Origin: Helicoverpa zea
Taxonomy: Eukaryota > Arthropoda > Insecta > Lepidoptera > Noctuidae
Length of the DNA stretch: 64,000 nt
Reading direction: 5' to 3'
Assembly (NCBI RefSeq): GCF_022581195.2
Contig: NC_061454.1
Coordinates: forward strand, 6,820,001-6,884,000
In this document: in pieces, positions 34,801 to 44,671 of the stretch
How positions within the stretch are numbered: position 1 is the stretch's first letter
Layout of the letters: the number at the start of each line of letters is the position of its first letter
Made by a program: the position numbers and the translations under genes
The notes under the pieces: generated by a model
Seen by the model: only the letters and a program-made list of their open reading frames with translations
What the model was told of the DNA's origin: nothing
Databases searched by the model: none

Positions 34801-37800
34801 GGGCACCCTAGTTGTTTGGTTTACGAAAATGTTATTATTAGCTAACCTGTGGAACGATATATTGCAAGCACCATAGGATTCACTTTTACAAGTATAAACG
34901 CAACACTTTTTCACCATTTAAATAGTTTAAATTGATTTAGTACAAAAAATATAAACAAAATTTTAAATGCTGATTACGCGCCAAGAATGTACAGGGTTAC
35001 CGCTAGAAAAAAAAAAAAAATGTTGCTTATGTTTTAAGAATAATAATTTATATAAATAATTTATTCGTATAATAAATTGATGCGATTTGTATTAATTTGT
35101 TGACTTTCAATTGTTAAAATAAGATAAAAATATATGTGATTCAATTGTTTTTTTGGGAAGACAAAACTGTTGATCACAACATTTTTTTATGCTGGCAAGG
35201 TGTTAGAAAGAGACAAACGGCCTCCGTTCTAACTATCCCTCTCGGCTCGGATTTGCCTCTGTGTATTATGCAACAAATTTAGTACCTTATTGCGTTGGAA
35301 TAGAGTTCATTTACGTAAATATATATTTCGAGCGTGCGCAATCTTGTTTATTATATTACATCTATGTACACGACTGAATGGTGGGGTGTCGATGGTCGCT
35401 CGTCTCTGCTGCCCTTTATGTAACCACTGGCAGCTAACAATAGTGATTTGATCATAGAAGAAAATATTACTAAACAAGATTGCGCACGCTCAAAATATAC
35501 ACTTCTGGACACATCTATTGGCCCACCTTGTATTTTCAATTTCGTTTGGTCCTAGCTAAATTTTTATATTAGCACCTTGCACATTCACAATTTCATTCAA
35601 TAGTCTTTTTTTGAATTTCGAATACGGAATTTAAAGAAACAAGAGACAATTTGGAGCCTGCTTGTTGATATCAAACAATCGATTACTAAGAAAACTTGGT
35701 TTTATTGGTTTACTTGGATTTAATTCTTGAAAAAGTGATTGATATCTTTGGTTTTGCAACAAACATTACTTATTCTTAACATTAAGGTGAGGTTCTCTCA
35801 ATAATTTATGGATACTTCACCTGAAGTCGCCGCCCAAGCTGTGGCACTTATTCAGGGCGGACACAGCCAAAGAAACGTGAGTGCTCAACTTAATTTAAGG
35901 CGATCTGCGGTCCGAAATGTTTATCGGAGGTACCTAGAGACCGGCGGCTTTGTTCGTCGCCAAGGAAGGCCACGATCTCGGGTCACAACTGAAAGGCAGG
36001 ATCGATTCATCGTGACGACCAGCTTGAGAAATCGTCACCTTACCTCTATTGAGATACAAAAACAACTTCGCGACTTCCACGGAGTATCTGTGAGCGCTCG
36101 AACTGTTCGGAGAAGGTTAAAAGAACGCGATATGGTACCACACAAGCCAGCTAATGGGCCCAAACTAACGCGAGCCCACCGAACAGCGCGCCTTCATTTC
36201 GCATGCAGTCACTTAAATTGGACACAGCAAGATTGGAGCCGTGTACTCTTTTCTGATGAGTCTAAAATTGTGTTACATGGCAATGATGGAAGGAAGAAGG
36301 TCTACCGATGTAACGGAGAGCGTTTCGCACAATGCTGCTTTGAAGAGAGGGTTGCTTATGGCGGTGGCTCAAGGATTGTCTGGGGCGGTATATCGGCGAG
36401 CGGTAAAACTCAACTTGAGGTTGTTACAGGACCACGGCTGCCAACATTAAATGCTGAAAGGTACATTCGTAAGTGCTTAGGACCTCACGTGATACCATAC
36501 ACGGACTATTTGGGCCCAAATTTCCATTTTATGCATGATAATGCAAGAGCCCATGCGGCCGGCATCGTCAGGGAATATCTTCGGGATGTGAATATCACAG
36601 TTATGGACTGACCAGCCAGAAGTCCAGATATGAACCCCATTGAGCACATGTGGGACGAGCTAAAAAGACGTGTTATGGCTCGTCAGCCAGTTGCCCAGAC
36701 GATGCAGGAGTTGAAAACTGCCATAGAAGAGAAATGGGAGATGATCCCTCAAAACTTCATACAGCGGTTGATAAACTCTATGCCTAATCGTATGAGAGCT
36801 GTGGTAGACGCCCATGGAGGCAACACACGTTATTAAATTAAACCTTTATTTGATAAAACATGTTTTTTATTCAAAAATCAATTGCCATTAACGAGGCACA
36901 TATCCGACTTGTTAGGCGTAGCTCCATGTCGTATGGTATTCTGAATTCAAATTTAAAACAATACGATCCAAAAAGAAGGTAAAATGTATCAGGTTTAAAA
37001 CTGCATCATCAGTTTTTGTTCAATCTAGCTATCATATTTCGGTAGAGGCCATCAAAACCTAAACTCTAAGGTGGGCCAATAGATGTGTCCAGAAGTGTAT
37101 ATTTACGAAAATGAACTCTATTCTAACGCAATAAGGTACTAAATTGGTTGCACAATACACAGAGGCAAATCCGAGCCGAGAGGGATAGTTCGAACGGAGG
37201 CTGTTTGTCTCTTTCTAACACCTTGCCAGCATAAAAAAAATGTTGTGATCAAAAGTTTTGTCTTCCCAAAAAACAATTGAATCACTTATATTTTTATCTT
37301 ATTTTAACAATTGTAAGTCAACAAATTAATAACAATCGCATTAATTTATTCGTATTTATTATTAAAACATAAACAACATAAATTTTTATTTTGCTTTTTT
37401 TTATTTCCTAGCGGTAACCCTGAACATTCTTGGCGCGTAATCAGCATTTAAAATTTTGTTTATATTTTTTTGTATTAAATCAATTTAAACTATTAAAATG
37501 GTGAAAAAGTGTTGCGTTTCTACTTGCAAAAGTGAATCCTATGGTGGTTGCAATATATCGTTCCACAGGTTAGCTAATAATAACATTTTCGTAAACCAAA
37601 CAACTAGGGTGCCCATGAATTCTTGTAACGAGTCAATATATGGGTTAAAACTGTTGTACTATTGTTATAGCTTCCCAAAAAATGAAGAAAGGCGACATAA
37701 ATGGCTCAGCAGTCTATATATGAAGTAGAAATACAAAAAAAAAACAGTCTTCACTTCGAATCTTCCTGCTTTTATACTGCTAATTTCCGCTAATTATTAA

Positions 37801-39224
37801 AAGCCTCTATAAGTATCTTAAGGTCACAAACTGCGTAAGTTAAAACTTCAATACTAATCTGTGTTTAATAATCTTAGCAAATTCGGATTTGTCTCACATA
37901 GCTTAATCTCATAGTCACCCTATTAGAAAGGGACAGACAGCCTCCGTACTAACTGTTTCACTCGGCTCGTTTTTTGGGTTTATATGCGCAGTCCTGTTTA
38001 CTAATATTATGTCTATGATGCTACCTGACTTTTTAACACGCTTTTGTGTTAGAAAATTTTAAGGGAAACAAATCTGTCAGTCATACCGTCATTTGCAGAA
38101 AGATCCATTAAAGTTAAAGCTTCTTTAAATGTTAGCATAAGATTTATAGTAGCTTTAATTTAAACGGATCTTTCTGCAACTGGCAGATAGACGTCTATGT
38201 CTCAGGAAAATAACAACCCCGATTTTGAAACATTCTTCATAAGTGCCTTGCCCCTATTGGTCTTAGCGTGGTGATATATATAGCATATAAACAGTCTTTC
38301 TCGCTAAATGGGCTATCTAGCTACACTGAGTTTTTTTTTTTCAATCAGACCAGTATTTCCTGAAATTAGTGTGTTCAAGCAAACAAACAAACTCTTCAGC
38401 TCTATAATATGAATAATATAGTATAGATATGAAACTCGATTTTGTATCAACCTAACATTTAAACATTTTGTTTTCAGATTCACAGACTTCACTAAATGAT
38501 GACTCTGATAGTTTTTCTGGAGATGTTAGTTTGAATCGCGTCAACAGCAGGTACTTTATGGTTTTACTTAATTTTTATTAATAAAATCGTTTAATTAAAC
38601 GCGGAGGAACGGACAGACAGACATGGCGCAACTAATCATAAGGTTACATACTATGATTCCACAAGCTAACCAAATATTCGCACTTGCTCTGCTCTCCCTC
38701 TCTTGTTCGAGTGTTCTTTTTTTAGGGTTCCGTAGTCAACTTTATAGTTTAGTTTCGCCATGTCCGGATAATCTCAGTGATCCTGACGTCTGATTTATAG
38801 TAAGATAAGTATGTATGTATTTAAAACGAATAGTGGCTTGCTCAACACATTTTTGATAATGTTCGCTGTACTTTGGACGGGATACGACAAGCAGGAGCTA
38901 TAATCGGGAAATTACAGAACCCTACACTGACTGTGGCCCAACACGCTCTTGGCTGGATTTTCCTTAATTCTAAAGTCTCTTTCGCTTCGTTTGCGCCCCC
39001 TGCCTATTAGTTACTTCCTGCTCTTATTTCTCGTCGTCGAAGTAACAAAAAAACCGCATTTCTATTACTGAATCTTTCTATTCGGAAGCTGACAATTGTT
39101 TTTTTTTTGTTTTTTCAGAAACACGTTAAACGACCGGGCAGATGAATTTTACGGTGGAACAGATAACATAGTAAAGTCTACTGAAAAGGACGAGTTTGCT
39201 AAGGACATTAATATTTTTGCCTGA
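28813..39224 (+). CDS. Kap3: Kinesin-associated protein 3 (kinesin-2 accessory subunit), complete
   Basis: Armadillo-repeat subunit that joins the KIF3-type motor pair of kinesin-2 to cargo, acting in ciliary and axonal transport. Eleven exons: 28813-28969, 29621-29859, 29997-30561, 30647-30747, 31002-31235, 31895-32069, 32622-32849, 33380-33498, 33791-33935, 38478-38550, 39119-39224. All phases close, giving 713 residues. Family motifs: LSALSRVLREEWKRSIELST, YKIGSLCMDVIDYELKR, KRQEQLLRVAFYMLLNIAD, VSFLQKLSIFIENKN, FDTKLRNKMIKLGLLPK, FTVECLGTLNNI, EAPAYLIDLMQDKNSEIRK and RFRCHNGQWLSVVE. Somewhat shorter than vertebrate KAP3 (about 790), mainly at the C-terminus. The start is the first ATG in the open exon. 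Exons 5 and 7 are very GC-rich while their neighbours are AT-rich. Intron 9 (4.5 kb) is full of transposons. Confidence 0.95.
29310..29520 (-). repeat. Interspersed repeat family R, diverged copy, with GTTT-rich tail
   Basis: Shows reverse-oriented family R landmarks ('cgcagtttcactttcgtcct', 'ttcaaaccggttc') and then a run of TTTG units (29478-29519). Lies in Kap3 intron 1. Confidence 0.6.
30896..31027 (+). repeat. Tandem duplication of the Kap3 exon-5 splice acceptor
   Basis: A ~66-bp unit occurs twice: intron end 'gttttcttggtgtacaaa', pyrimidine-poor 'attggttgcag' and exon start 'ttgacggacatgctgctg'. Only the second copy (acceptor AG at 31000-31001) continues in the Kap3 frame. Using the first acceptor would run into a shifted frame. 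Confidence 0.9.
32910..33160. repeat. Common lepidopteran repeats in Kap3 intron 7
   Basis: Contains 'agtccaggtttcctcaaga' (as near 7590) followed by 'gactggttgtcagacttact' and 'gactacccgtaacgactgc', the blocks also seen at 3895-4135 and 52110-52280. Confidence 0.65.
33544..33758. mobile_element. Imperfect palindromic MITE in Kap3 intron 8
   Basis: Arms of about 70 bp ('gctggcttggtatttgcctc' and, inverted, 'gaggcaaatactaagccagc') with ~85% similarity by eye. Small interior. No clear duplication. Non-coding. Confidence 0.7.
34391..35366 (-). mobile_element. THAP-half element, unit 1 (8-bp duplication TACACGAC)
   Basis: Ends are imperfect inverted repeats, CATAGACATAATATTAGTAA on one side and CATAGATGTAATATAATAAA (inverted) on the other. 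It is flanked exactly by TACACGAC at 34383-34390 and 35367-35374. Same family as the units at 35453-38017 and 42566-44511. About 976 bp. The only coding content is the first part of a THAP domain on the minus strand. Lies in Kap3 intron 9. Confidence 0.88.
34678..34917 (-). CDS. First half of a THAP domain (unit 1)
   Basis: Exons 34917-34847 and 34735-34678 (GT-AG) give 42 residues: start MVKKCCVYTCKSESYG with Cys-X4-Cys, then NISFHSFPKNEERRHKWL with the conserved Trp, and a stop shortly after. The second half (Cys-X2-His) is absent, so a folded zinc finger is doubtful. The intron length is a multiple of three in the sister copy. Confidence 0.5.
35500..37097 (+). mobile_element. Tc1-like transposon, 1,598 bp, with TA duplication
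   Basis: Identical inverted ends of about 30 bp, CACTTCTGGACACATCTATT..., flanked by TA. The sister unit at 42566-44511 supplies the empty site ('caaaatatatatttacg'), confirming insertion with TA duplication. It carries one transposase gene (35808-36836). Confidence 0.95.
35808..36836 (+). pseudogene. Tc1 transposase broken by a single in-frame TGA
   Basis: 342-codon DD34E transposase frame. N-terminal paired-type helix-turn-helix (GGHSQRNVSAQLNLRRSAVR), then catalytic Asp in LFSDESK (about residue 150), Asp in HDNARAH (244) and Glu in MNPIEHMWDE (279); the last two are 34 residues apart. A TGA at 36609-36611, just before PARSPDMNPIE, is the only break seen. At this spot Tc1 proteins usually have Trp (TGG), so a one-base change is likely. 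The element is therefore recently dead, or mobile only with help. Confidence 0.92.
37498..37728 (+). CDS. First half of a THAP domain (unit 2)
   Basis: Same gene fragment as in unit 1: MVKKCCVSTCKSESYGG, then NISFH and, after a possible 102-bp intron (37569-37670), SFPKNEERRHKWLSSLYMK. The intron contains no stop and is a multiple of three, so unspliced (76 residues) and spliced (42 residues) forms are both open. No Cys-X2-His follows. Confidence 0.5.
   Translation: MVKKCCVSTCKSESYGGCNISFHRLANNNIFVNQTTRVPMNSCNESIYGLKLLYYCYSFPKNEERRHKWLSSLYMK
38270..38425 (-). repeat. Interspersed repeat family R, partial copy
   Basis: Shares 'aaatgggctatctag' and 'caaacaaacaaactcttcag' with the copy at 21773-21960. 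Located near the end of Kap3 intron 9. Confidence 0.6.
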
Positions 39225-40244
39225 GTAGTGATTTCTCATCAATAAATGTCATACCATAAGAGCTCTACCTCACCGGGAGCATTCGCGTGTATTGTAGGCA
39301 ACGTTACAGCCTCGACAGCGCGCAGTCAATAAGGGAGAAAGCTTTGTAATGATACAAAACAAGTTTACATCGGATGAAGGGACCGTGATTTATAAAGCGC
39401 ACCTTGTAATAATACAATGTGCTGGTAATATCTCGATACAGCTTGTAACGTCAATGCGCTTTTTTGTAGGCATGGCACCAATACCTATCGTTTCTTTTAT
39501 ATCGCACTCAAAATAATGACTGCTTCGAGTGAAACAAATAAATTAAAAATGAATACTGGAAAATTCAACTCTTTAACTGTTTCATTACAAGCGAATATTC
39601 GTCAGTCAAGAAGGTAGCATTGTAATGTACAAACTAGAATCAATCTATAATGTTACATTACACGCCAAATCTCCCGGTGAGGAAGCGCCATCATACCTAC
39701 CTAGGTTTTTAATTCATTAAATAAATTATGTAAATCTAAATTATTTTGAAACATAAGGTAATAAAATTAACCAGTGCAATAAGTACATAGTTTTATTTAT
39801 AAATATATACAGGAATGAATTTTAAGCAGTGCAGTTGTAAGGAAAAATAGTAAAAATATTAATGTGGACTTGTCCTGCACAATCAGTTGTAAGCGGGATG
39901 AGTTGACCAAAACCTTGTCAGATACTAGACGTAGTACTAGAAGTAGTATCAAATTGAAAACTAATTATTTTATTAAAACTGCAGTTTTACATATAACGCA
40001 TACATAGTCATTAAGTACTTATTTCTCATTATAAAACAAAAAATAAAATTGATCCCCTTACCTAACTGACATGAAGTATAAAAAACTTTTGGTTTCTTTG
40101 ACAACCAGCTTTTTGTATCTGCATGAACTGATAAATATTTTGGATTTTCCTAAACATGATGCTACATCTTAGAAATCGCCATGTCAAACTATAAACATAT
40201 CATCAACTAACATCAAAAGAAATACTTTAATATATGCATTTGAG
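39225..40244. other. Kap3/MADF-gene convergent intergenic region
   Basis: 3' UTRs of two convergent genes. It holds one probable element with short inverted ends (39269-39682) and AT-rich sequence with possible poly(A) signals for Kap3 near 39719. No gene is seen. Confidence 0.5.
39269..39682. mobile_element. Probable non-autonomous element with CTCACCGGGAG ends
   Basis: 11-bp perfect inverted ends CTCACCGGGAG / CTCCCGGTGAG extend imperfectly inward to about 28 bp. No target duplication seen. The interior is non-coding. Confidence 0.55.
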
Positions 40245-42027
40245 TCACTTCTGTGCGAATGTATTTCTTAGTAGTTCATTTATTCGTAATTGAAGTAACT
40301 TTTGTTTCCTATTTGACAATTCTGCACTCATGGTTTCACCCAGATCATTGAAAAATTCTCTCATGTTAACATCACTCATATTGCCCATAAACTCATTATT
40401 ATTGGACACTGTACTGTGTTCAGTTAGATCTTCACAAACAGTTGACTCATCATACACTATTTGGCCATCTGGTAAAATTAGTTCTAAATTATCATCTTCA
40501 AGAATTGTATCAGTATCAAGTAACATGTTTTCTTCAAGTGTGTCAATGTCATCTTGATTTTCTATCTTAATATTTTCATCAATCATGAGTTCACTTTCTA
40601 ATTGTAGATCTTGTTGTGGAGATGTTTTTGTTTCATCATTATCTTTCTCTTCTAGTGATAGTAGCTCCTTTAATTTACGTTGTATGGCTTTATAAACTAT
40701 GGGAAAAAGAAAATTCATATCAAAGCTCTCTGTACAGTCACTCCTGTTTTGTAATAAGGATAACACTTGATCATGAGTAACAGTATTCATACTGTAATCA
40801 ATATTTTCATTTGTACTTTGACCATGTTTTAATGGTAAACCAAATCTGGTGTTTATAGTTTTGTGGACATGAAATGGTATTTTCAAGTAAGTTTCTTTGC
40901 TTATGTATGGATCTAAAAAACTTAAGCTGCCATCTAAAAACTTGTTAGTGTCCTTGCAGGCCTGTAGAACCTTCTTTGATACAGTTCCAGTATCAATCAA
41001 CATCATTAACTTTATGTATGTGTGATATTTCTCATACCACCGAACCCTGAGACGGTTAGCTGAAAACAAAAACATTACTTGAGCTATTTTTCTAATGCTC
41101 CATTCAATAAAATAATGTTTATTGAGAAGAAAATAACATTACATTCTGGGGCTTAATTAAAATTAGGAGAATCGAGAATTATTTATGCAATATATTAATA
41201 GCTATGGTAGTTCATTTATTGATTTCTCAACATATTTTTTTACATTATTAAATATTAAATTCATCAATTCAAAAATAAAAAAACATTTACGAATAGATAA
41301 TAGATGGCCAAGGTGTGGTTAGGGTCCGAGAGTCAACCTCTTCACAATACACGCTGTATCAAGGAGTACTGCCTTCTGAATCAGTCCCTGATCCAGCCGC
41401 CTAACGAGAGGCTCATGAGGTGTCGGTCGAGGCTCTTGGCTATTGGACCATTGGCTGTAAACAATTGGCACAATAACAGCCATGTGGACTTTCCACATGG
41501 CGACAACCTCATGCGCTAAGTCAAGATACTTTATTTTTGTTTCTCTTTCTCAGCTTTCACTAGGTTCTCGACATGCGGAACGGCGACATCGATTATCACC
41601 GTGCAGCGCGCTAATCGTCCTATCACCACAATATCAGACTTATTGGCTACAATAGTCCTGTCAGTGATGATGGATCAATCCCAATACAACGTGATATGGT
41701 CCTTTTCGAGAACTGGGTTGGGCGCATACCTGTAGTACAGTACCTCAAGATCTACAAGTTTGTATTGCAGAGCAAGCTGCTGGTGGATGATCTTGGCCAC
41801 TTGGTTATGCAAATATTCACCATTAGCCAAACAATATTATTATTTATGTACTTATTCAAGATACAATGATACCTAAACTTACATTTCAGATTCTTATAGA
41901 TCTCATCCCAGACAATCTTCAAATTATTCTTGTGGGCACTCAGTGTCACATCATTTGGTACTGGTTGATAAATAATAGGATATTGTTGAACAACTTTTAT
42001 TAATTCTTCGTCTGAACAGCGTGACAT
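40245..42027 (-). CDS. MADF-domain protein with BESS-like C-terminus
   Basis: Putative DNA-binding regulator of the Adf-1-like MADF/BESS type. Two exons, 42027-41883 and 41059-40245, phase T|CT, 319 residues. N-terminus: MSRCSDEELIKVVQQYPIIY, then KIVWDEIYKNLK and, across the junction, NRLRVRWYEKYHTYIKL, matching the three-helix MADF pattern. The middle is acidic and Asp/Glu-rich with DDNLELILPDGQIVYD. The end, NMREFFNDLGETMSAELSNR followed by KLLQLRINELLRNTF, resembles a BESS protein-interaction motif. The MADF domain is somewhat divergent; no orthologue is named. Divergent neighbour of NDUFS6. The intron holds a LINE remnant. Confidence 0.75.
41520..41810 (-). pseudogene. LINE remnant (end of a reverse-transcriptase ORF)
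   Basis: Minus-strand frame reads HNQVAKIIHQQLALQYKL, then YYRYAPNPVLEKDHITLYWD, a stop, TDRTIVANKSDIVVIGR and IDVAVPHVENLVKAEKEK. This pattern is typical of the C-terminal part of a lepidopteran non-LTR element. At least one stop; no RT core is left. The stretch 41304-41519 may belong to the same element. Lies in the intron of the MADF gene. Confidence 0.65.
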
Positions 42028-42557
42028 GTTGTTTTATTCACAGAACTTATATTACTTATTGTACCTAGAAGAATGCATAAAATAATTTGATAACTATTAT
42101 AGATAATCGCAAAAAGGGGCACCAAAAAATTTTTAGAATTAATGGTATGGTGAGTTCAAATATAAATAATTATTTATTAATTTATTACAATCAATTAATA
42201 AATATAAACAAAATGCTCTTTTACCCTCTGATAGTCGTTTTTATTCAATATGTACTCGACCAGCGAAATTATGAGAGCGTGTTTGGTACGAAAAATATTA
42301 ATAACTCGCATGCATTATTTATTATTCATGTGAGTGATTCAAGACAGATGCATTAATTAAAGAAATTAAAGATAGTAGATACATTAATTAAAGTCTTTAG
42401 AGTGGATAAATTCCAAAGAAATGTGCAAAGGCAAACCACCGGGCTGTTTGTTTTGATGCAGTTGACATTTTGTTGCCGTCAGTGCCATAGAAAGCACTTT
42501 ACTCTTTGTTCTTTGTGGTTCTTTGTTACTGAAAATGTCTATATTTTAATGTACTCT
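42028..42557. other. MADF-gene side of a split divergent promoter
   Basis: About 530 bp of AT-rich sequence between the MADF start codon and the inserted composite element (42566-44511). The NDUFS6 side is 44520-44671. No gene. Confidence 0.5.
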
Positions 42558-42992
42558 GTGGTGTCCATAGATGTAATATACTAAACAAGATTGCGCACGC
42601 TCAAAATATATATTTACGAAAATGAACTCTATCCTAACGCAATAAGGTACTAAATTGGTTGCATAATAAACAGAGGCAAATCCGAGCCGAGAGGGACAGT
42701 TAGAACGGAGGCTGTTTGTCTCTTTCTAACACCTTGCCAGCATAAAAAAATGTTGTGATCAACAGTTTTGTCTTCCAAAAAAAACAATTGAATCACTTAT
42801 ATTTTTATCTTATTTTAACAATTGTAAGTCAACAAATTAATAACAATCGCATTAATTTATTCGTATTTATTCTTAAAACATAAACAACATACATTTTTAT
42901 TTTCTAGCGGTAACCATGAACATTCTTGGCGCGTAATCAGCATTAAAAATTTTGTTTATATTTTTTGTATTAAATCAATTTAAACTATTTAA

Positions 42993-43320
42993 ATGGTGAA
43001 AAAGTGTTGCGTTTATACTTGTCAAACTGAATCCTATGGTGGTTGCAATATATCGTTCCACAGGTTAGCTAATAATAACATTTTCGTAAATCAAACAACT
43101 AGGGTGCCCATGAATTCTTGTAATGAGTCAAAATATGGGTGATGGATATTAAAACTGTTGTACTATTGTTATAGCTTCCCAAAAAATGAAGAAAGGCGAC
43201 ATAAACGGCTCAGCAGTCTATATGTTAAGCAAAAATCCAAAAAAAAATCAGTCTTCACTTCGAATCTCCCTGCTTTTATACTGCTAATTCCCGCTAATTA
43301 TTAAAAGCCTATATTAGTAT
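42993..43320 (+). pseudogene. Decayed THAP half (unit 3)
   Basis: Same fragment as in units 1 and 2 (exon 1 42993-43063, exon 2 from 43175), starting MVKKCCVYTCQTES. The conserved Trp after RRHK is replaced by Arg (CGG), the unspliced frame has a stop, and the downstream frame runs into unrelated sequence. Confidence 0.5.
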
Positions 43321-43325
43321 TTTAA

Positions 43326-43827
43326 AGGCCCCAGTACACGTTGGCCCAAGTGCGGCCAATACACGCCATCACCAATGTGTACACGGGGTATTGGTGCAGG
43401 TTGGCGGACATTTGTCAAGGTTGGCGCGCATTCGGCGAGTTGTCGGTTTTTTGGGCACACATCAAAGGAATCTTGGCCCAGCTTGGCGTGTGGTGTTTAC
43501 ACATTCGGCCAATGTTTAGTTCGTCAATGACCGCTGAGGATAGTACACTTTTGTGTTGCGTGTAAAAGTAAATATAGTAGTGTAGTATAATATAAGTATA
43601 TATAGTAGTGTAGTATAATATAAGTATATATAGTAGTGTAGTATAATATAAATATATATGGTATTGTACAAATAAACAGCCGCAGCCGTAACTAACTCGA
43701 CGTCCATCGCAAGTGGTTTGCCAGGCAGCAATGAGCCATGCGCCAATGTGTAAACACCATTTGATCGTGGCCTACATTTGTGCATTGCGCAGCTTGGCCC
43801 AACACAGGCCAACGTGTACTGGGGCCT
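43326..43827 (+). mobile_element. MITE family B, copy 1 (TAA duplication)
   Basis: Ends AGGCCCCAGTACACGTTGGCC-type inverted repeats; flanked by TAA (43323-43325, 43828-43830). The interior has ~35-bp tandem units 'tatagtagtgtagtataata'. The 3-bp TAA duplication fits PIF/Harbinger. Copy 2 lies in the opposite orientation at 44022-44507. Confidence 0.88.
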
Positions 43828-44021
43828 TAAGGTCACAAACTGCGAAAATTTCAATACCAATCTGTGTTTAATAATCTTAGCAAATTCGGATTTGTCTCAC
43901 ATAGCTTAATCTCATAGTCACCCTATTAGAAAGGGACAGACGGCCTCGGTACTAACTGTTTCACTCGACTCGCGTTTTTTGGGTAAAGGTGCGCAGTCCT
44001 GTTTACTAATATTATGTCTAT

Positions 44022-44507
44022 AGGCCCCAGTACACGTTGGCCTGTGTTGGGCCAAGCTGCGCAATGCACAAATGTAGGCCACGATCAAATGGTGTTTACA
44101 CATTGGCGCATGGCTCATTGCTGCCTGGCAAACCACTTGCGATGGACGTCGAGGTAGTTACGGCTGCGGCTGTTTATTTGTACAATACCATATATATTTA
44201 TATTATACTACACTACTATATATACTTATATTATACTACACTACTATATTTACTACTATATTTACTTTTACACGCAACACAAAAGTGTACTATCCTCAGC
44301 GGTCAGTGACGAAATAAACATTGGCCGAATGTGTAAACACCACACGCCAAGCTGGGCCAAGATTCCTTTGATGTGTGCCCAAAAAACCGACAACTCGCCG
44401 AATGCGCGCCAACCTTGACAAATGTCCGCCAACCTGCACAAATACCCCGTGTACACATTGGTGATGGCGTGTATTGGCCGCACTTGGACCAACGTGTACT
44501 GGGGCCT
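44022..44507 (-). mobile_element. MITE family B, copy 2 (TAT duplication)
   Basis: Reverse-oriented copy of 43326-43827, slightly shorter in the AT tandem part. Flanked by TAT (44019-44021, 44508-44510). It landed one base inside the right end of unit 3. Confidence 0.88.
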
Positions 44508-44671
44508 TATGGTGGTGTCAGCTGTGTGAATTTCCTGTTTGTCAGTTCTGTCACTGTCAATGGACAATCCGTCTGCAAAGTTTTCACTACACGAGTCCGA
44601 AGAGAACTAATAAGTTTTTATTGATCTGCTTTTCGAAAGAGTTATTATTACCTACCATATTAAAGACAAAA

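Larger units (their letters stand above)
35453..38017 (+). mobile_element. THAP-half element, unit 2, interrupted by a Tc1 element
   Basis: Inverted copy of unit 1 placed 86 bp away, so the two form a ~0.95-kb-armed palindrome. Starts CATAGAAG...CTAAACAAGATTGCGC and ends ...TTTACTAATATTATGTCTATG. Without the Tc1 insertion it is about 0.96 kb. No matching 8-bp duplication is seen at its own ends (GATTTGAT left, ATGCTACC right). Confidence 0.85.
42566..44511 (+). mobile_element. THAP-half element, unit 3, with two nested MITEs (8-bp duplication GTGGTGTC)
   Basis: Third copy of the family of units 1 and 2. Left end CATAGATGTAATATACTAAA; right end TTTACTAATATTATGTCTAT then, after a nested MITE, the final G at 44511. 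GTGGTGTC flanks it at 42558-42565 and 44512-44519, proving that the element ends beyond the second MITE. Without its two MITEs it is about 0.95 kb. Confidence 0.9.

Noticed and set aside
43516..44624. Tyr/Ile-rich frames of 70-117 codons
   Set aside because: They are translations of the inverted MITE copies and their AT tandem part; the same peptide appears from both copies.
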